DNA of 64,000 bases from Enterobacillus tribolii (GCF_003363015.1 NZ_QRAP01000002.1:496001-560000), one strand, 5' to 3'. Positions 47,022 to 56,942 are shown, counted from the stretch's first letter. Numbers and translations: made by a program. Notes: generated by a model from the sequence alone, not told the origin.

Positions 47022-47753
47022 ATGAAACAACCACAAACGACCCTCGCTGAATCTGTCACGCAGCACATTGCCTGCCGGATCCTGCATGGCGATCTGATCC
47101 CGGGCCTTGCTTTACCGGGGGAAAATGAACTCGCTACGGAATACAGCGTTTCCCGGACCTCTATCCGTAATGCCTTGCAGTTCCTTGCAGCGAAGGGCCT
47201 CATCTCTATCCAGGCCAAAAAGCGCACGACCATAAACAAGCGCGAACAGTGGAATTTGCTGGATGCCGATGTGCTGGGCTGGCTGGCGAAGGGGAAAGTT
47301 GACCAGCAGCTGGTTGAGCAGTTAATGGTGACCCGTTTGATCTTTGAGCCTAACATCGCCACGTTGGCGGCCCTGAACGCGACCGGCCATGATCTTGCTG
47401 CGATGGAAGATGCCCTGCAACTGATGCGCCAGGGGCAGCATACCGCTCAGGCCGATACCTTCGAACAGGGCGATCTGGCCTTCCACCATGCATTATTGCG
47501 TGCCACGCACAATCCTTTTCTGCAATCACTGGGCAATGCCCTGTCTTCCGCGATGGCGCTCTCCTTTCAGCAAACGCTGGAAGAGGACGTCCGCCAAACG
47601 CGGGATGCCGTTGATGAACACTCGCTGTTGCTGGAGGCCGTGCGCCTGAAGCAGCCGGAGCGTGCCCGCCAGCAGATGAGAACTATTCTGCTCAACGCCG
47701 CCCGTAAACATATCTGGCAGGATCAGCCTGAACTGCTCAATCTGATCGTTTAA
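47022..47753 (+). CDS. dgoR: GntR-family (FadR subfamily) regulator, DgoR-like
   Basis: A 243-residue repressor with an N-terminal winged helix (residues 5-75: LPGENELATEYSVSRTSIRNALQFLAAKGLISI) and an all-helical FCD effector domain, whose metal/ligand residues appear in DLAFHHALLRATHNPFL and RDAVDEHSLLLEAVRLKQPERA. It is the first gene of the sugar-acid cluster, 84 bases before dgoK. E. coli DgoR represses the D-galactonate operon and is released by galactonate. A TTGTAATACAA box lies just downstream of this gene. Confidence 0.85.
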   Translation: MKQPQTTLAESVTQHIACRILHGDLIPGLALPGENELATEYSVSRTSIRNALQFLAAKGLISIQAKKRTTINKREQWNLLDADVLGWLAKGKVDQQLVEQLMVTRLIFEPNIATLAALNATGHDLAAMEDALQLMRQGQHTAQADTFEQGDLAFHHALLRATHNPFLQSLGNALSSAMALSFQQTLEEDVRQTRDAVDEHSLLLEAVRLKQPERARQQMRTILLNAARKHIWQDQPELLNLIV

Positions 47754-47815
47754 TCGCCTGTTGATGTAATTTCGATCTATTTCACAGATCGCGCTTTTCT
47801 TTTGTCTTAGCATTC

Positions 47816-47826
47816 TTGTAATACAA
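47816..47826. promoter_or_regulatory. DgoR-type operator in front of dgoK
   Basis: TTGTAATACAA matches the core TTGTA-R-TACAA that I recall for E. coli DgoR; the dyad extends one base outward on each side (C/G). It lies 11 bases before the chosen dgoK start, where repression of the operon would be effective. Confidence 0.6.
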
Positions 47827-47837
47827 GATTGATTGAT

Positions 47838-48752
47838 ATGTATCACATGAAAGGAAAGAGCAACTGGATAGCCATTGACTGGGGAACCACTAACTTCCGC
47901 GCTTTTTTGCTCGAGGATGAGCGCATCATTGCTCGCCTTGCAGAACCGTGCGGCCTGCTGTCGGTGGAAAACAAACAGTTTGGCGCGACGCTGCAACGCC
48001 TGTTGGCTCCGTGGCTGGAAGAGCGGTGCGCATTGCCCGTCGTCATGGCGGGCATGGTTGGGTCGCAGCAGGGCTGGCAGGATGTTCCGTATGCCACGCT
48101 CCCGGCCGGCGCGCAGAATCTGGTGCGCGGGACATATACCTTCACGACGCCATGGGGCAGCCCGGCCTGGATTATTCCGGGAGTAACCGGCAACAGCCGT
48201 TACGGCCAGCCGGACGTGATGCGCGGCGAAGAGATCCAGTTGCTGGGGCTGGCGCAATGCCATCCGGCACAAGAACATTTCGCGCTGCTGCCGGGCACGC
48301 ACAGCAAACATGCGCGGATGCGCCAGGGCGAGATTGTTGATTTCACCACCTTTATGACCGGTGAACTGTTTTCCCTTCTTTGCCAGCATTCGCTGCTGGG
48401 AAGGGACCTCCCGGAGCAGGAGCCGCACGACCCCAGCTTTGCGCTGGGCATTGATACCGCCAGTGAAGGCACGCCATTCAGCCATCTCATTTTTTCAGCA
48501 CGTACGCGCCGCCTGGCGGGAGAGATCGCCCTGCCTCATATTCATAGTTACCTGTCCGGTTTATTGATCGGTCATGAACTGGCAACGGTTGATGGCGGTC
48601 AGCCTGCCTGGGTGGTTGGCTCTTCCGCGCTGACGGCCCGCTATCAGCAGGCGGCAGGGCGGCTGGGGCTGAAACTCAACGCCGTGGATGGCGATACCTG
48701 CTTCCTGCAAGGTCTTAACTCACTTCGTTCATTGGTTCAGGAGATTGCATGA
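47838..48752 (+). CDS. dgoK: 2-dehydro-3-deoxygalactonokinase DgoK
   Basis: Phosphorylates 2-keto-3-deoxygalactonate to the 6-phosphate in the cytosol. The protein has about 304 residues. The opening IAIDWGTTNFRAFLLEDERI is the ASKHA-type phosphate loop of the DgoK family; MAGMVGSQQGW, VMRGEEIQLLG, LLPGTHSKHARM and FMTGELFSLL are family blocks. The start is uncertain: ATGs at 47838 and 47847 are possible and neither has a strong ribosome site. Its stop overlaps the dgoA start (ATGATGA). Confidence 0.92.
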   Translation: MYHMKGKSNWIAIDWGTTNFRAFLLEDERIIARLAEPCGLLSVENKQFGATLQRLLAPWLEERCALPVVMAGMVGSQQGWQDVPYATLPAGAQNLVRGTYTFTTPWGSPAWIIPGVTGNSRYGQPDVMRGEEIQLLGLAQCHPAQEHFALLPGTHSKHARMRQGEIVDFTTFMTGELFSLLCQHSLLGRDLPEQEPHDPSFALGIDTASEGTPFSHLIFSARTRRLAGEIALPHIHSYLSGLLIGHELATVDGGQPAWVVGSSALTARYQQAAGRLGLKLNAVDGDTCFLQGLNSLRSLVQEIA

Positions 48753-49405
48753 TGACCCCGGAACATTTTTTCGCCCGCTGGCGTGACGAGCCTCTGCCGT
48801 TGATCGCGATTCTGCGCGGAATTACGCCGCCGCAGGCGCAGGAAGCGGCTGAAATCCTGCTGTCATGCGGCTTTCACTGGCTGGAGGTTCCGCTGAACAG
48901 CCCGTCGCCGTTTGAGTCTATCCGTCTGATGCGGGAAATCGTTGGCGAACGCGGGTGGGTCGGCGCCGGAACCGTACTAACAACGGAGCAGGTTGACCGC
49001 GTTGCCGAATGCGGCGGACAACTGATTATTTCGCCTGACTGCAAGGCCGGCGTAATTCGTCGTTCGCGCGAACGTGGGTTAATCAGCCTGCCGGGGATTA
49101 TGACGCCAAGCGAAGCCTTTACCGCCCTGGATGCCGGCGCCAGCGGGTTAAAATTTTTCCCGGCCGAGCAGGTTTCCCCGACGCTGCTCAAGGCCTTTCG
49201 CGCCGTACTGCCAGCTAACGTGGCCTGCATGCCGGTTGGCGGTATCCAGCCTGACGCGCAACAGATGCAGCGCTACCTGCAGGCCGGCGCCAACGGGTTC
49301 GGGCTTGGGGGAGGGCTGTATCAGGCCGGAATGCCCATGCCAGAACTGCGCAACCGGGCGATGGCCTATCGCTGCGCCTGGGATAGCCTGGCAGGAGCCC
49401 TCTGA
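48749..49405 (+). CDS. dgoA: 2-dehydro-3-deoxy-6-phosphogalactonate aldolase DgoA
   Basis: Class I aldolase splitting KDPGal into pyruvate and glyceraldehyde 3-phosphate. The 218-residue TIM barrel shows ILRGITPPQAQEAAEILLSCGF, WLEVPLNSPSPFESI with the catalytic Glu, VGAGTVLTTEQV, and the Schiff-base Lys in ASGLKFFPAEQVSP. The start overlaps dgoK and its stop overlaps the start of the lactonase gene (ATGA), so dgoK, dgoA and the lactonase are tightly coupled. Confidence 0.94.
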   Translation: MMTPEHFFARWRDEPLPLIAILRGITPPQAQEAAEILLSCGFHWLEVPLNSPSPFESIRLMREIVGERGWVGAGTVLTTEQVDRVAECGGQLIISPDCKAGVIRRSRERGLISLPGIMTPSEAFTALDAGASGLKFFPAEQVSPTLLKAFRAVLPANVACMPVGGIQPDAQQMQRYLQAGANGFGLGGGLYQAGMPMPELRNRAMAYRCAWDSLAGAL

Positions 49406-50274
49406 TGGACGGCCGCGTCAGCCGCAGAATTCAGCCCCTTGGCGACTATCGCGCGCAGCTTGGCGAAACGCCGGTGTGGTGTGGCCTCAGCCGCTCCCTG
49501 CTGTGGGTCGATATTCTGGGCGGCAAGCTGCTGCGCTACTGGCCCGGCGAGCGGGAACGCACGGAAATCCGCACGATGCCGCGTTTCACCAGCGCCGTGT
49601 TGCTGACCAGCGAGCCGGAGCGGTTTTTGGTGGTCAGCCAGAGTGGAATCAGCCTGTATCACTATGCGGCTGAACGTTTTTCTGCGCTGTGCGACTGGCC
49701 GGAAAGCGATGCGGAGACGCGCCCGAACGAAGCGGCGATCGCGCCGGATGGCGCGCTATGGTTCAGCTCAATGGACCCTGCGGCGCAGAACGCTATCGGC
49801 AGCTGGTATCGGCTGGCGGGCGGCCAGACACGCCCGCAAAAATTGCTGGGAAACCAGTGGGTGCCGAACACGCTGCAATGGTGGGGGCAACACGTTTGGT
49901 TTGCCGATTCGCTGCGCCACCGCATGTATTGCGCCAGCCTGGTCAACGAATGTCTGGATATTGCACATGCCTTTGACGTCGAAGGTATTCCTGACGGCTC
50001 CACCCTGACGCAGGATGGCATCCTGATTAACGCCCGCTGGGGCGATGCCCGCCTTGCTTGCTGTCAGCTGGGCGACGGTTCATTCCGGGAAACCGGCAGC
50101 GTCATGCTTCCGGTACAGCAGCCCAGCAGTTGTACGTTCGGCGGCGATACGCTGTCCGATCTTTATGTCACCTCCGCACGGGATGGCCTTACCACGCCTT
50201 CGCCCGTTGACGGCGCCCTACTCAGAATAACGACACAACTGACGGGCGCACCCGCCCGCCGTTTCCGCCTTTAA
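49405..50274 (+). CDS. SMP-30/gluconolactonase family sugar-lactone hydrolase
   Basis: A 289-residue six-bladed beta-propeller lactonase of the SMP-30/LRE family. The metal ligands appear as Glu in LGETPVWCG (about residue 19), Asn in RPNEAAIAPDGALWFSSMD, Asn in WVPNTLQWWG and Asp in GIPDGSTL. It is coupled to dgoA by a one-base overlap. In this setting the likely reaction is hydrolysis of D-galactono-lactone (or the lactone of a related aldose) to the acid, the step between a sugar dehydrogenase and a dehydratase, both also in the cluster. Confidence 0.85.
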   Translation: MDGRVSRRIQPLGDYRAQLGETPVWCGLSRSLLWVDILGGKLLRYWPGERERTEIRTMPRFTSAVLLTSEPERFLVVSQSGISLYHYAAERFSALCDWPESDAETRPNEAAIAPDGALWFSSMDPAAQNAIGSWYRLAGGQTRPQKLLGNQWVPNTLQWWGQHVWFADSLRHRMYCASLVNECLDIAHAFDVEGIPDGSTLTQDGILINARWGDARLACCQLGDGSFRETGSVMLPVQQPSSCTFGGDTLSDLYVTSARDGLTTPSPVDGALLRITTQLTGAPARRFRL

Positions 50275-50298
50275 GGTAATAATATTTAAGGTGTTATT

Positions 50299-51723
50299 AT
50301 GAACACACTGACATCCCCTGCACAGACGAACCGGCAGACTATCCTCGTCTGCTTCCTTGCCGCCCTCGCGGGGTTGTTGTTTGGCCTTGATATGGGGGTG
50401 ATTGCAGGCGCTTTACCGTTTATCGCCACCGAATTCGACCTCAGCAGCCATAGCCAGGAAATTGTGGTCAGCGTCATGATGTTTGGCGCGGCGTTGGGCG
50501 CACTGGGCAGCGGTCCGATGTCTGCTTCGCTGGGTCGCCGTAAAAGCCTGCTGCTGGGCGCGCTGCTGTTCGTCATCGGTTCTGTTGGTTGCGCCGTTGC
50601 CCACAATCTCGAAATCCTGGTGATTTCCCGCTTCATCCTCGGCCTTGCCGTTGGCGTAGCGTCATTTACCGCGCCGTTGTACCTCTCCGAAATTGCCCCG
50701 GAGCGCATTCGCGGCAGCATGATTTCGCTGTATCAACTGATGATCACCATCGGGATTCTGGCGGCATTTCTGTCTGACACCATATTGAGCGACGGCGGTC
50801 ACTGGCGCTGGATGCTGGGCATCATCACCTTCCCGGCCATCGTTTTGTTCGTTGGCGTACTGACGTTGCCGGAAAGCCCGCGCTGGCTGGCGATGAAGGA
50901 CAAACACGAACTGGCGGCGAAGGTCCTGAAACTGCTGCGCAACAGCGATCGGGAAGCCCGCGAGGAGCTGGATCAGATCCGCGAAAGCGTGAAAATCAAG
51001 CAGCGTGGCCTGCAATTATTTCGCCATAACCCGCATTTCCGCCGTTCCACCTACCTGGGCGTGCTATTGCAGTTTATGCAGCAGTTCACCGGGATGACCG
51101 TCATTATGTATTACGCACCCAAAATCTTTGAAATCGCTGGTTTTACCACGACCCGCGAACAGATGTGGGGAACGGTGATCGCCGGCCTGACCAACGTGCT
51201 GGCTACCTTTATCGCGATTGGCCTGGTTGACCGCTGGGGACGTAAACCGATCCTGAAGCTGGGCTTTTCCGTGATGGCGATTTGCATGGGCATTCTCGGC
51301 TACATGTTCTTCATCGGCATTAACGGCAGCATGGCGCAGTATACCGCCGTTACCGTACTGCTTATCTTCATCGTTGGTTTTGCGATGAGCGCCGGGCCGC
51401 TGATTTGGGTGCTGTGTTCAGAAATTCAGCCGCTGGCGGGGCGCGATTTCGGCGTAACCTGTTCCACCATGGCGAACTGGATCGCCAACATGATTATCGG
51501 CGCCACTTTCCTGACGCTTATCGATACCATCGGCAGCCCGAATACTTTCTGGCTTTACGCCGTGCTGAATGCTGTCTGCATCATCCTGACCCTGGTTTTT
51601 GTCCCGGAAACGAAAAACATCTCCCTGGAACACATCGAACGCAACCTGATGCGGGGCGCACCGCTGCGTTTGATTGGCCGCCAGGACGACAGCCGGCAGC
51701 ACGTGGAAAAACCGGCGCTGTAA
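50299..51723 (+). CDS. Sugar porter MFS transporter, GalP/AraE-like
   Basis: A 474-residue proton-linked sugar symporter with 12 membrane helices. The sugar-porter signatures are GRRKSLL (loop 2-3), RFILGLAVGVASFTAPLYLSEIAP, VLTLPESPRWL after helix 6, QQFTGMTVIMYYAPKIF in helix 7, DRWGRKPIL (loop 8-9) and VPETKNISLEHIE at the C-terminus. It looks most like the galactose:H+ symporter GalP. Lying inside the dgo cluster 24 bases after the lactonase gene, it suggests that a free hexose, not only the acid, is taken up. Confidence 0.88.
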   Translation: MNTLTSPAQTNRQTILVCFLAALAGLLFGLDMGVIAGALPFIATEFDLSSHSQEIVVSVMMFGAALGALGSGPMSASLGRRKSLLLGALLFVIGSVGCAVAHNLEILVISRFILGLAVGVASFTAPLYLSEIAPERIRGSMISLYQLMITIGILAAFLSDTILSDGGHWRWMLGIITFPAIVLFVGVLTLPESPRWLAMKDKHELAAKVLKLLRNSDREAREELDQIRESVKIKQRGLQLFRHNPHFRRSTYLGVLLQFMQQFTGMTVIMYYAPKIFEIAGFTTTREQMWGTVIAGLTNVLATFIAIGLVDRWGRKPILKLGFSVMAICMGILGYMFFIGINGSMAQYTAVTVLLIFIVGFAMSAGPLIWVLCSEIQPLAGRDFGVTCSTMANWIANMIIGATFLTLIDTIGSPNTFWLYAVLNAVCIILTLVFVPETKNISLEHIERNLMRGAPLRLIGRQDDSRQHVEKPAL

Positions 51724-51756
51724 TTGATTAAGGATAAATTAGAAGGATAAATAATA

Positions 51757-53124
51757 ATGAATAAGTCGTCTGATACCACTGCAAATAGCGTCTACCGTAA
51801 AGTGACGCGGCGGTTAATACCGTTTTTGATCCTTTGCTATTTCTTCGCCTATCTTGACCGCGTCAACGTTGGGTTTGCCAAACTGCACATGCAGGATGCA
51901 TTAAACTTCAGCGACACCGTGTATGGGTTGGGCGCCGGGATCTTTTTCATCGGTTATTTTATTTTCGAACTGCCAAGCAACCTGCTGATGCAGCGCTTTG
52001 GCCCCCGTTTCTGGATCGCCCGAATCATGGCGACCTGGGCGGTGCTCTCTGCCGGCATGATGTTTGTCACCACGCCGACGCAATTCTATGTCGTTCGTTT
52101 TTTACTCGGCGTGGCGGAGGCCGGGTTCTTCCCCGGCATCGTTTTCTACCTGACGCTTTGGTTTCCCTCATGGCGTTCCGCACGCACGCTGGGATTGTTC
52201 ATTCTGGTAACGCCGCTCTCGACCATTATCGGCAGCCCGTTATCCGGTTTTATCCTGAAGATGTTTGAAGAGGTCGGCAGCCTGCACAACTGGCAATGGT
52301 TGTTCCTGGTTGAAGCCATACCTTCCTTCGTGCTGGCCTTCGTTGTACTGCGTTATCTTGATAATGACGTGAAATCTGCGCATTGGCTCAGTGACGGTGA
52401 GAAGCGGCTTATCCTCAACGATCTGGCTAAAGATGCGGAAAACCGCGAACGCGTGAACCATGGCCGGGTAGATAAAAGCCTGAAAGCCGTTTTCAGCAAC
52501 GGCTATGTCTGGCTGCTGGCGCTGATATTTTTCAGCTTCAACATCGGCTATTACGGTATCAACTTCTGGCTGCCGTCGATTATTAAAAGCTCAGGGATCA
52601 GTGACGACCTGAACATTGGCCTGCTGGCGGCAGTGCCCTACATTTTTGGTGCGGCATTCATGATATGGAACAGCCGTCATTCCGATCTTAAACAGGAACG
52701 CCGCTGGCATATCGCGATCCCGGCCATTATCGGCTGCGTCGGGCTGGCGCTCAGCGCCTGGTGCAGTGGTTCCACCTTCTGGATGATGGCGTGGATTTGC
52801 GTCGCGATGTCCGGCACCCTCGCCCTGATCCCAACGTACATCAGCCTCCCCGGCGCTATGTTGTCCGGCACGGCGGCGGCGGCAGGTATTGCATTAGTCA
52901 ACTCGGTAGGCAATCTTGCAGGCTTCTTCGGTCCTACCGTTCTTGGCTGGCTGAAAGACGCAACCGGCAGCACCGATGCGGGGCTTTATATCCTCGCCGG
53001 ATTCCTGCTGCTGTGCGCGCCCCTGATCCTGGCGCTTCCGGCCCGGTTAGCCAACCCGAAACAAGAAATTCCCCAAGAAGCCTTATCTGAACAACCTAAT
53101 TCTGTCAGCAATATTTATCGCTAA
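51757..53124 (+). CDS. ACS-family MFS transporter (sugar-acid importer, DgoT-like)
   Basis: A 455-residue anion:cation symporter with 12 helices. It opens [28 protein letters not shown], the family's signature, and has [29 protein letters not shown] in helices 4-5. Relatives carry galactonate, tartrate, rhamnonate and similar acids. Placed after the sugar porter and before a dehydratase, it would bring in galactonate or a related acid directly. The exact substrate is open. Confidence 0.88.
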   Translation: MNKSSDTTANSVYRKVTRRLIPFLILCYFFAYLDRVNVGFAKLHMQDALNFSDTVYGLGAGIFFIGYFIFELPSNLLMQRFGPRFWIARIMATWAVLSAGMMFVTTPTQFYVVRFLLGVAEAGFFPGIVFYLTLWFPSWRSARTLGLFILVTPLSTIIGSPLSGFILKMFEEVGSLHNWQWLFLVEAIPSFVLAFVVLRYLDNDVKSAHWLSDGEKRLILNDLAKDAENRERVNHGRVDKSLKAVFSNGYVWLLALIFFSFNIGYYGINFWLPSIIKSSGISDDLNIGLLAAVPYIFGAAFMIWNSRHSDLKQERRWHIAIPAIIGCVGLALSAWCSGSTFWMMAWICVAMSGTLALIPTYISLPGAMLSGTAAAAGIALVNSVGNLAGFFGPTVLGWLKDATGSTDAGLYILAGFLLLCAPLILALPARLANPKQEIPQEALSEQPNSVSNIYR

Positions 53125-53141
53125 GAGCTAAAGAGAACGTT

Positions 53142-54851
53142 ATGAAGAGTCAATGTGGTGGATGCGCCAGCTGTGGCACACATTTCAGCCCGGTCCTCAG
53201 CGGTGACAACGGGGCGCTGAAACGCGCGCTGTACAAATCCATGGGGCATACGGACGAGCAACTGCGCCGTCCGGTCATTGCCGTCGTTAACAGCTATACC
53301 AACGCCACTGCAGGCCACGCCAACCTCAATGAGCTGACCGCCAAAGTTCTGGAAGGCATTGACGAAGCGGGCGGCGTCGGCATGGTGTTCGGCACGATCG
53401 CGCCCTGCGACGGTATTGCCGAGGGGCATCTTGGGATGCGCTATATTCTGGCGGCGCGCGAGGTTATTACCGCCTCGATCGAAGCCATGATGCGCGCTCA
53501 CCGCTTTGATGGCATGGTGCTGCTGGGCTCCTGTGACAAAATCGTCCCGGCGATGCTGATGGCCGCCGCCCGGCTGGATATCCCGGCGATTATGGTGAAC
53601 GGCGGGCCGATGTATCCGGCTGAATATAAAGGCAAACACTGGGACGGCAATATCGTAACCGAAGCCATCGGCTGGAAAGCGCGCGGTGAAATTGATGAAG
53701 CCGAATTTGCGCATATCGAAAATATCGCTGAGCCGGGGCCGGGGTCCTGCACGATGTACGGCACGGCGAACACCATGTGCAGTATCGCCGAGGTGTTGGG
53801 AATGAGCCTGCCGGGCAGCAGCATGTTGCCGGCGATCTCCGCCGCCCGTCGCGACTGCGCGCAGGAAACCGGTCGCCGCGCGGTTCAACTGGTGCTTGAC
53901 GGCATCAATGCCCGCCAGATCATCACCCCGGACGCCATTCATAACGCCATGGTCTACCTGCTGGCTACCGGCGGCTCCACAAATGCGATCCTTCACCTAC
54001 AGGCCATCCACTATGAGGCTGAGTTAGGCCACTTGCCCCTCGCGACGTTCGATGAACTGAGCCATCACGTGCCGTTGGTTGCCTCGCTTTACCCGGCGTC
54101 GGAATACGACATGATCGATTTTTATGAGGCGGGCGGCGTCAGGGCCGTCGAATATGAAATTGCGGGCCTGATGCGCGTGAACGCCCTGACCGTGACGGGG
54201 AAAACCAAAGGCGAGCTGCTGGCGGAAGGGCGGCCGACGTCGCGTCCGGAAGTCATTCATACGCTGGCGATCCCGGTGCGTAACGACGCGGGCGTCGCGG
54301 TGTTGCACGGTAATCTTTCCCCGCTGGGCTGCGTGGTTAAACCGGCCGCCGTTCCCGAGCATCTGATGATCTTCCGCGGCCCGGCCGTGGTGTTCAACAG
54401 CGAGCAGGAGTCGGTCGAGGCGATCTTATCCGGGCAGATCAAGCCGGGGAGCGTGCTCGTTCTGCGCTATGAAGGCCCCAAAGGCGGTCCCGGCATGCCG
54501 GAAATGTACCGCCCGATGAAGTCTCTGGAAGGTATGGGACTTTCTGACAGCTGTGCGCTGATTACCGATGGCCGTTTTTCCGGCTCCAACCGCGGGCTTT
54601 TCGTCGGCCATATTTCGCCGGAAGCCGTTGATGGCGGCGAGCTGGGGCTAATTGAAGACGGCGATGAAGTCTCTATCAACATTCCTGAACGCACCCTGAC
54701 GCTGCATGTCAGCCCGGAAACGCTGGCAATCCGCCGCACCAGCTGGCAACCGGTGCATAAAGAAGTACCGCGTGGTTTCCTGCGCTTGTACCGCCGCTGG
54801 GCGCTGCCGGCCGCACAGGGCGCCGTGCTGGCGGATGGGGAGGATGAATGA
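53142..54851 (+). CDS. IlvD/Edd-family sugar-acid dehydratase
   Basis: A 569-residue iron-sulfur dehydratase. The cluster Cys residues are visible in [14 protein letters not shown] (about 88), [13 protein letters not shown] (about 127) and [15 protein letters not shown] (about 200); the C-terminal [22 protein letters not shown] is the catalytic swivel region. It also has an N-terminal CGGCASCG. IlvD itself is biosynthetic, but in a dgo cluster this member most likely converts galactonate (or arabinonate/fuconate-like acids) to the 2-keto-3-deoxy acid, taking the place of the enolase-family DgoD, which is absent here. Its end overlaps the DapA-like gene by 4 bases. Confidence 0.85.
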   Translation: MKSQCGGCASCGTHFSPVLSGDNGALKRALYKSMGHTDEQLRRPVIAVVNSYTNATAGHANLNELTAKVLEGIDEAGGVGMVFGTIAPCDGIAEGHLGMRYILAAREVITASIEAMMRAHRFDGMVLLGSCDKIVPAMLMAAARLDIPAIMVNGGPMYPAEYKGKHWDGNIVTEAIGWKARGEIDEAEFAHIENIAEPGPGSCTMYGTANTMCSIAEVLGMSLPGSSMLPAISAARRDCAQETGRRAVQLVLDGINARQIITPDAIHNAMVYLLATGGSTNAILHLQAIHYEAELGHLPLATFDELSHHVPLVASLYPASEYDMIDFYEAGGVRAVEYEIAGLMRVNALTVTGKTKGELLAEGRPTSRPEVIHTLAIPVRNDAGVAVLHGNLSPLGCVVKPAAVPEHLMIFRGPAVVFNSEQESVEAILSGQIKPGSVLVLRYEGPKGGPGMPEMYRPMKSLEGMGLSDSCALITDGRFSGSNRGLFVGHISPEAVDGGELGLIEDGDEVSINIPERTLTLHVSPETLAIRRTSWQPVHKEVPRGFLRLYRRWALPAAQGAVLADGEDE

Positions 54852-55756
54852 TGAACGTGCGCTATCAGGCCGGCCAGATCGCCGGTGTGAACCCGATTGC
54901 CGCTATGCCGTTTACCGCGCAGGGCGAGGTCGATGAACAAAGCTTTGCGGCGCTGCTGGGGCATCTGGCTGGCGTCGGGGTTCAGGGGATAACGCTGTTC
55001 GGGATTGCCAGCGAGTTTCCCAAGCTGGACGATCGCGAGCGCGAACGGCTGGCGCAGATGTTCGTTGGCGAACTGGCGGGCAGCCCGCTGTATCGCGCGA
55101 TTTCCGTTACCGATCACAGCACCGAGGTGGCGGTAAAACGCGCCCGTTATTATGCCGGGCTGGGTGCGGATGCGCTGATGCTCCTGCCGCCGTTTTTCCT
55201 GCAACCTTCGCCCCAGGCCATTCAGGCGCATATTTTCGCCGTGCTCGAAGCGGTTGATATTCCGGTGATGGTGCAGTATGCGCCGGGTGAAACCGGCCTG
55301 CCCATTACCCCGGAGCAACTGGCCGCCGTCGCGGCACGTTACCCCCATGCGGTGTTCAAAATTGAGTGCAATCCGCCGGTGGACTATACCCGCGCGTTTT
55401 TGGCACAGGCGCCGCAGGCCAGCGTGCTCAACGGTTATGCCGGGCTGTATATGCTGCAAATGCTGGCCGCGGGAGGCAAAGGCGTCATGCCGGGCTGCTC
55501 GTTCAGCGAGATTTACGTTCGCATTTACCGCCACTGGCAGGCCGGCGAGTTAGAGCAGGCCCAGGCGTTACATCAGGCGCTGTTGCCGTACATTCAACGC
55601 TGGATGAGCCACTGTGAATACATCATTCAGGCTGAAAAAACGATCCTGCGGCGACGCGGCATTATCGCCAGTGACTATTGCCGCCATCCGGGCTGGCAAC
55701 TGACGCCGGAAGATGAGGCGCTGATCGATCAGTTTATAGACCATTTCCATTTATAA
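54848..55756 (+). CDS. DapA/NanA-family aldolase (probable 2-keto-3-deoxy sugar acid aldolase)
   Basis: A 302-residue class I lyase of the DHDPS superfamily. The Schiff-base Lys is in [13 protein letters not shown] (about residue 167) and the Tyr acid in [13 protein letters not shown]. The usual GTTGE phosphate/carboxylate loop is [11 protein letters not shown] here, so it is not a lysine-pathway enzyme. Relatives such as YagE/YjhH cleave KDG-type acids without phosphorylation, or dehydrate KDG-like acids. Its presence beside DgoK/DgoA gives a second exit from the same intermediate. Coupled to the dehydratase by ATGA overlap. Confidence 0.8.
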   Translation: MMNVRYQAGQIAGVNPIAAMPFTAQGEVDEQSFAALLGHLAGVGVQGITLFGIASEFPKLDDRERERLAQMFVGELAGSPLYRAISVTDHSTEVAVKRARYYAGLGADALMLLPPFFLQPSPQAIQAHIFAVLEAVDIPVMVQYAPGETGLPITPEQLAAVAARYPHAVFKIECNPPVDYTRAFLAQAPQASVLNGYAGLYMLQMLAAGGKGVMPGCSFSEIYVRIYRHWQAGELEQAQALHQALLPYIQRWMSHCEYIIQAEKTILRRRGIIASDYCRHPGWQLTPEDEALIDQFIDHFHL

Positions 55757-55799
55757 TTAACGGGCCGCATGTCAAATTGCGGCTTTAACGGGAGCTTAT

Positions 55800-56582
55800 A
55801 TGAACCGTTCACATTCCCCCCGCGTTGTACTGGTCACCGGCGCCAGCCAGGGCATCGGCCAGGCGATTGCCGACGTTTTCCTGCGTAACGGTGATATCGT
55901 GATTGGCTGCGCATTCTCAGCGTTTGAAAATGCCCGGCATGCGCAAAAAATGAAGGCCGACTGGCCGGAGCATTTTTTTTATTATTCCGTTGATGTCACC
56001 CGGACTGAACAGATCAAGCAGTTCGTCAGCGAGGCAGAACAACTGTTCGGGCGCATTGATGTGGTGGTGTCGAACGCCGGTAAAAACGTGTTTAAGGGGA
56101 TCGACTGCGAAGAGAGTGACTGGGCGCATAACTTTGACCTCAACCTGCGTTCGCACTGGTATCTGGCAAAATGCGCCCGTCCGGCGTTACAGAAAAGTCA
56201 TGGCGTCATTCTGGTGATCACCTCTAACCATGCCTTTTCCACGATGCCGGGCTGCGCGCCTTACAACATCAGCAAACGCGCCCTGTTGTCGCTGGTGCAG
56301 AGCCTGACCATTGAATGGGGGCCGGAGATCCGCACCGTCGGCATCGCGCCGGGCTTTATTGATACAGATGGCAATCAGGCCTGGTTTGATGCCCATCCGG
56401 ATGCGCGGATTGCCCGTGAAAGAACCGTGAAAAAGCACCCCGTCGGGCGCATTGGCAGGCCGGATGAAGTGGGGGAACTGTGCCTGTTTCTTGCCAGCGA
56501 TAACGCCGGGTTTATTGCCGGCACCACGATTGTGATGGATGGCGGACGCAGCGCCATTATGCAGGACGAGGACGATCTCTGA
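55800..56582 (+). CDS. SDR-family NAD(P)-dependent dehydrogenase, candidate aldose 1-dehydrogenase
   Basis: A 260-residue classical short-chain dehydrogenase. The dinucleotide motif is VTGASQGIGQAIADVF (residues 13-28), NAG is VVSNAGKN, the catalytic Ser in VITSNHAFS and the YxxxK in APYNISKRALL (about 158-162). The C-terminal GTTIVMDGG is standard. It is the last gene of the cluster, 43 bases after the aldolase. The simplest role is oxidation of galactose (or a related aldose) to the lactone, supplying the SMP-30 enzyme; a role on the aldolase product is an alternative. Confidence 0.82.
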   Translation: MNRSHSPRVVLVTGASQGIGQAIADVFLRNGDIVIGCAFSAFENARHAQKMKADWPEHFFYYSVDVTRTEQIKQFVSEAEQLFGRIDVVVSNAGKNVFKGIDCEESDWAHNFDLNLRSHWYLAKCARPALQKSHGVILVITSNHAFSTMPGCAPYNISKRALLSLVQSLTIEWGPEIRTVGIAPGFIDTDGNQAWFDAHPDARIARERTVKKHPVGRIGRPDEVGELCLFLASDNAGFIAGTTIVMDGGRSAIMQDEDDL

Positions 56583-56616
56583 GGATGCAGCGCCCCTCAG
56601 GGAGTGAGGGGCATCC
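56583..56616 (+). terminator. Hairpin at the end of the sugar-acid operon
   Basis: CCCCTCA / TGAGGGG with a GGGAG loop is extended by an outer GGATGC / GCATCC stem. It begins right at the SDR stop codon. There is no T-run, so it may be Rho-assisted. Confidence 0.5.
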
Positions 56617-56942
56617 GCCAACACCCGCCGTATAAAATTGCCATCGGGACGAGATGATCGTCTGCGATGGTCAAACATCGCCTATTATTTGAGTTACGCC
56701 TTTTGACGTGATTCCCGCAAATAGCGTTCGGCTCCGCCTTGTCTGAGTTTGGCCGGACAGGAACCGGCTGTCGCCGGCAATGTCCGCACCGAACCGTGAA
56801 ATACCGCATCGTTGGGAACATGCGCACGGGAGCTTATGTCAACCAGCTGATCCTCACGTTCTGAGCGGGATACTGATCCGTACCGTGATACCGGCATTGA
56901 TGTCATCACGGGGAATGCATCACTTAAACGGGAGTTAATGTA
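56617..56942. other. Intergenic region before yahK
   Basis: About 325 bases with no supported gene. It presumably holds the yahK promoter; the ribosome site GGGAG is at 56930. No operator recognised. Confidence 0.35.

Noticed and set aside
53142..54851. Housekeeping IlvD (branched-chain amino acid synthesis)
   Set aside because: The gene is embedded in a sugar-acid operon with no other ilv gene, so a catabolic sugar-acid dehydratase is more likely, although the family is the same.
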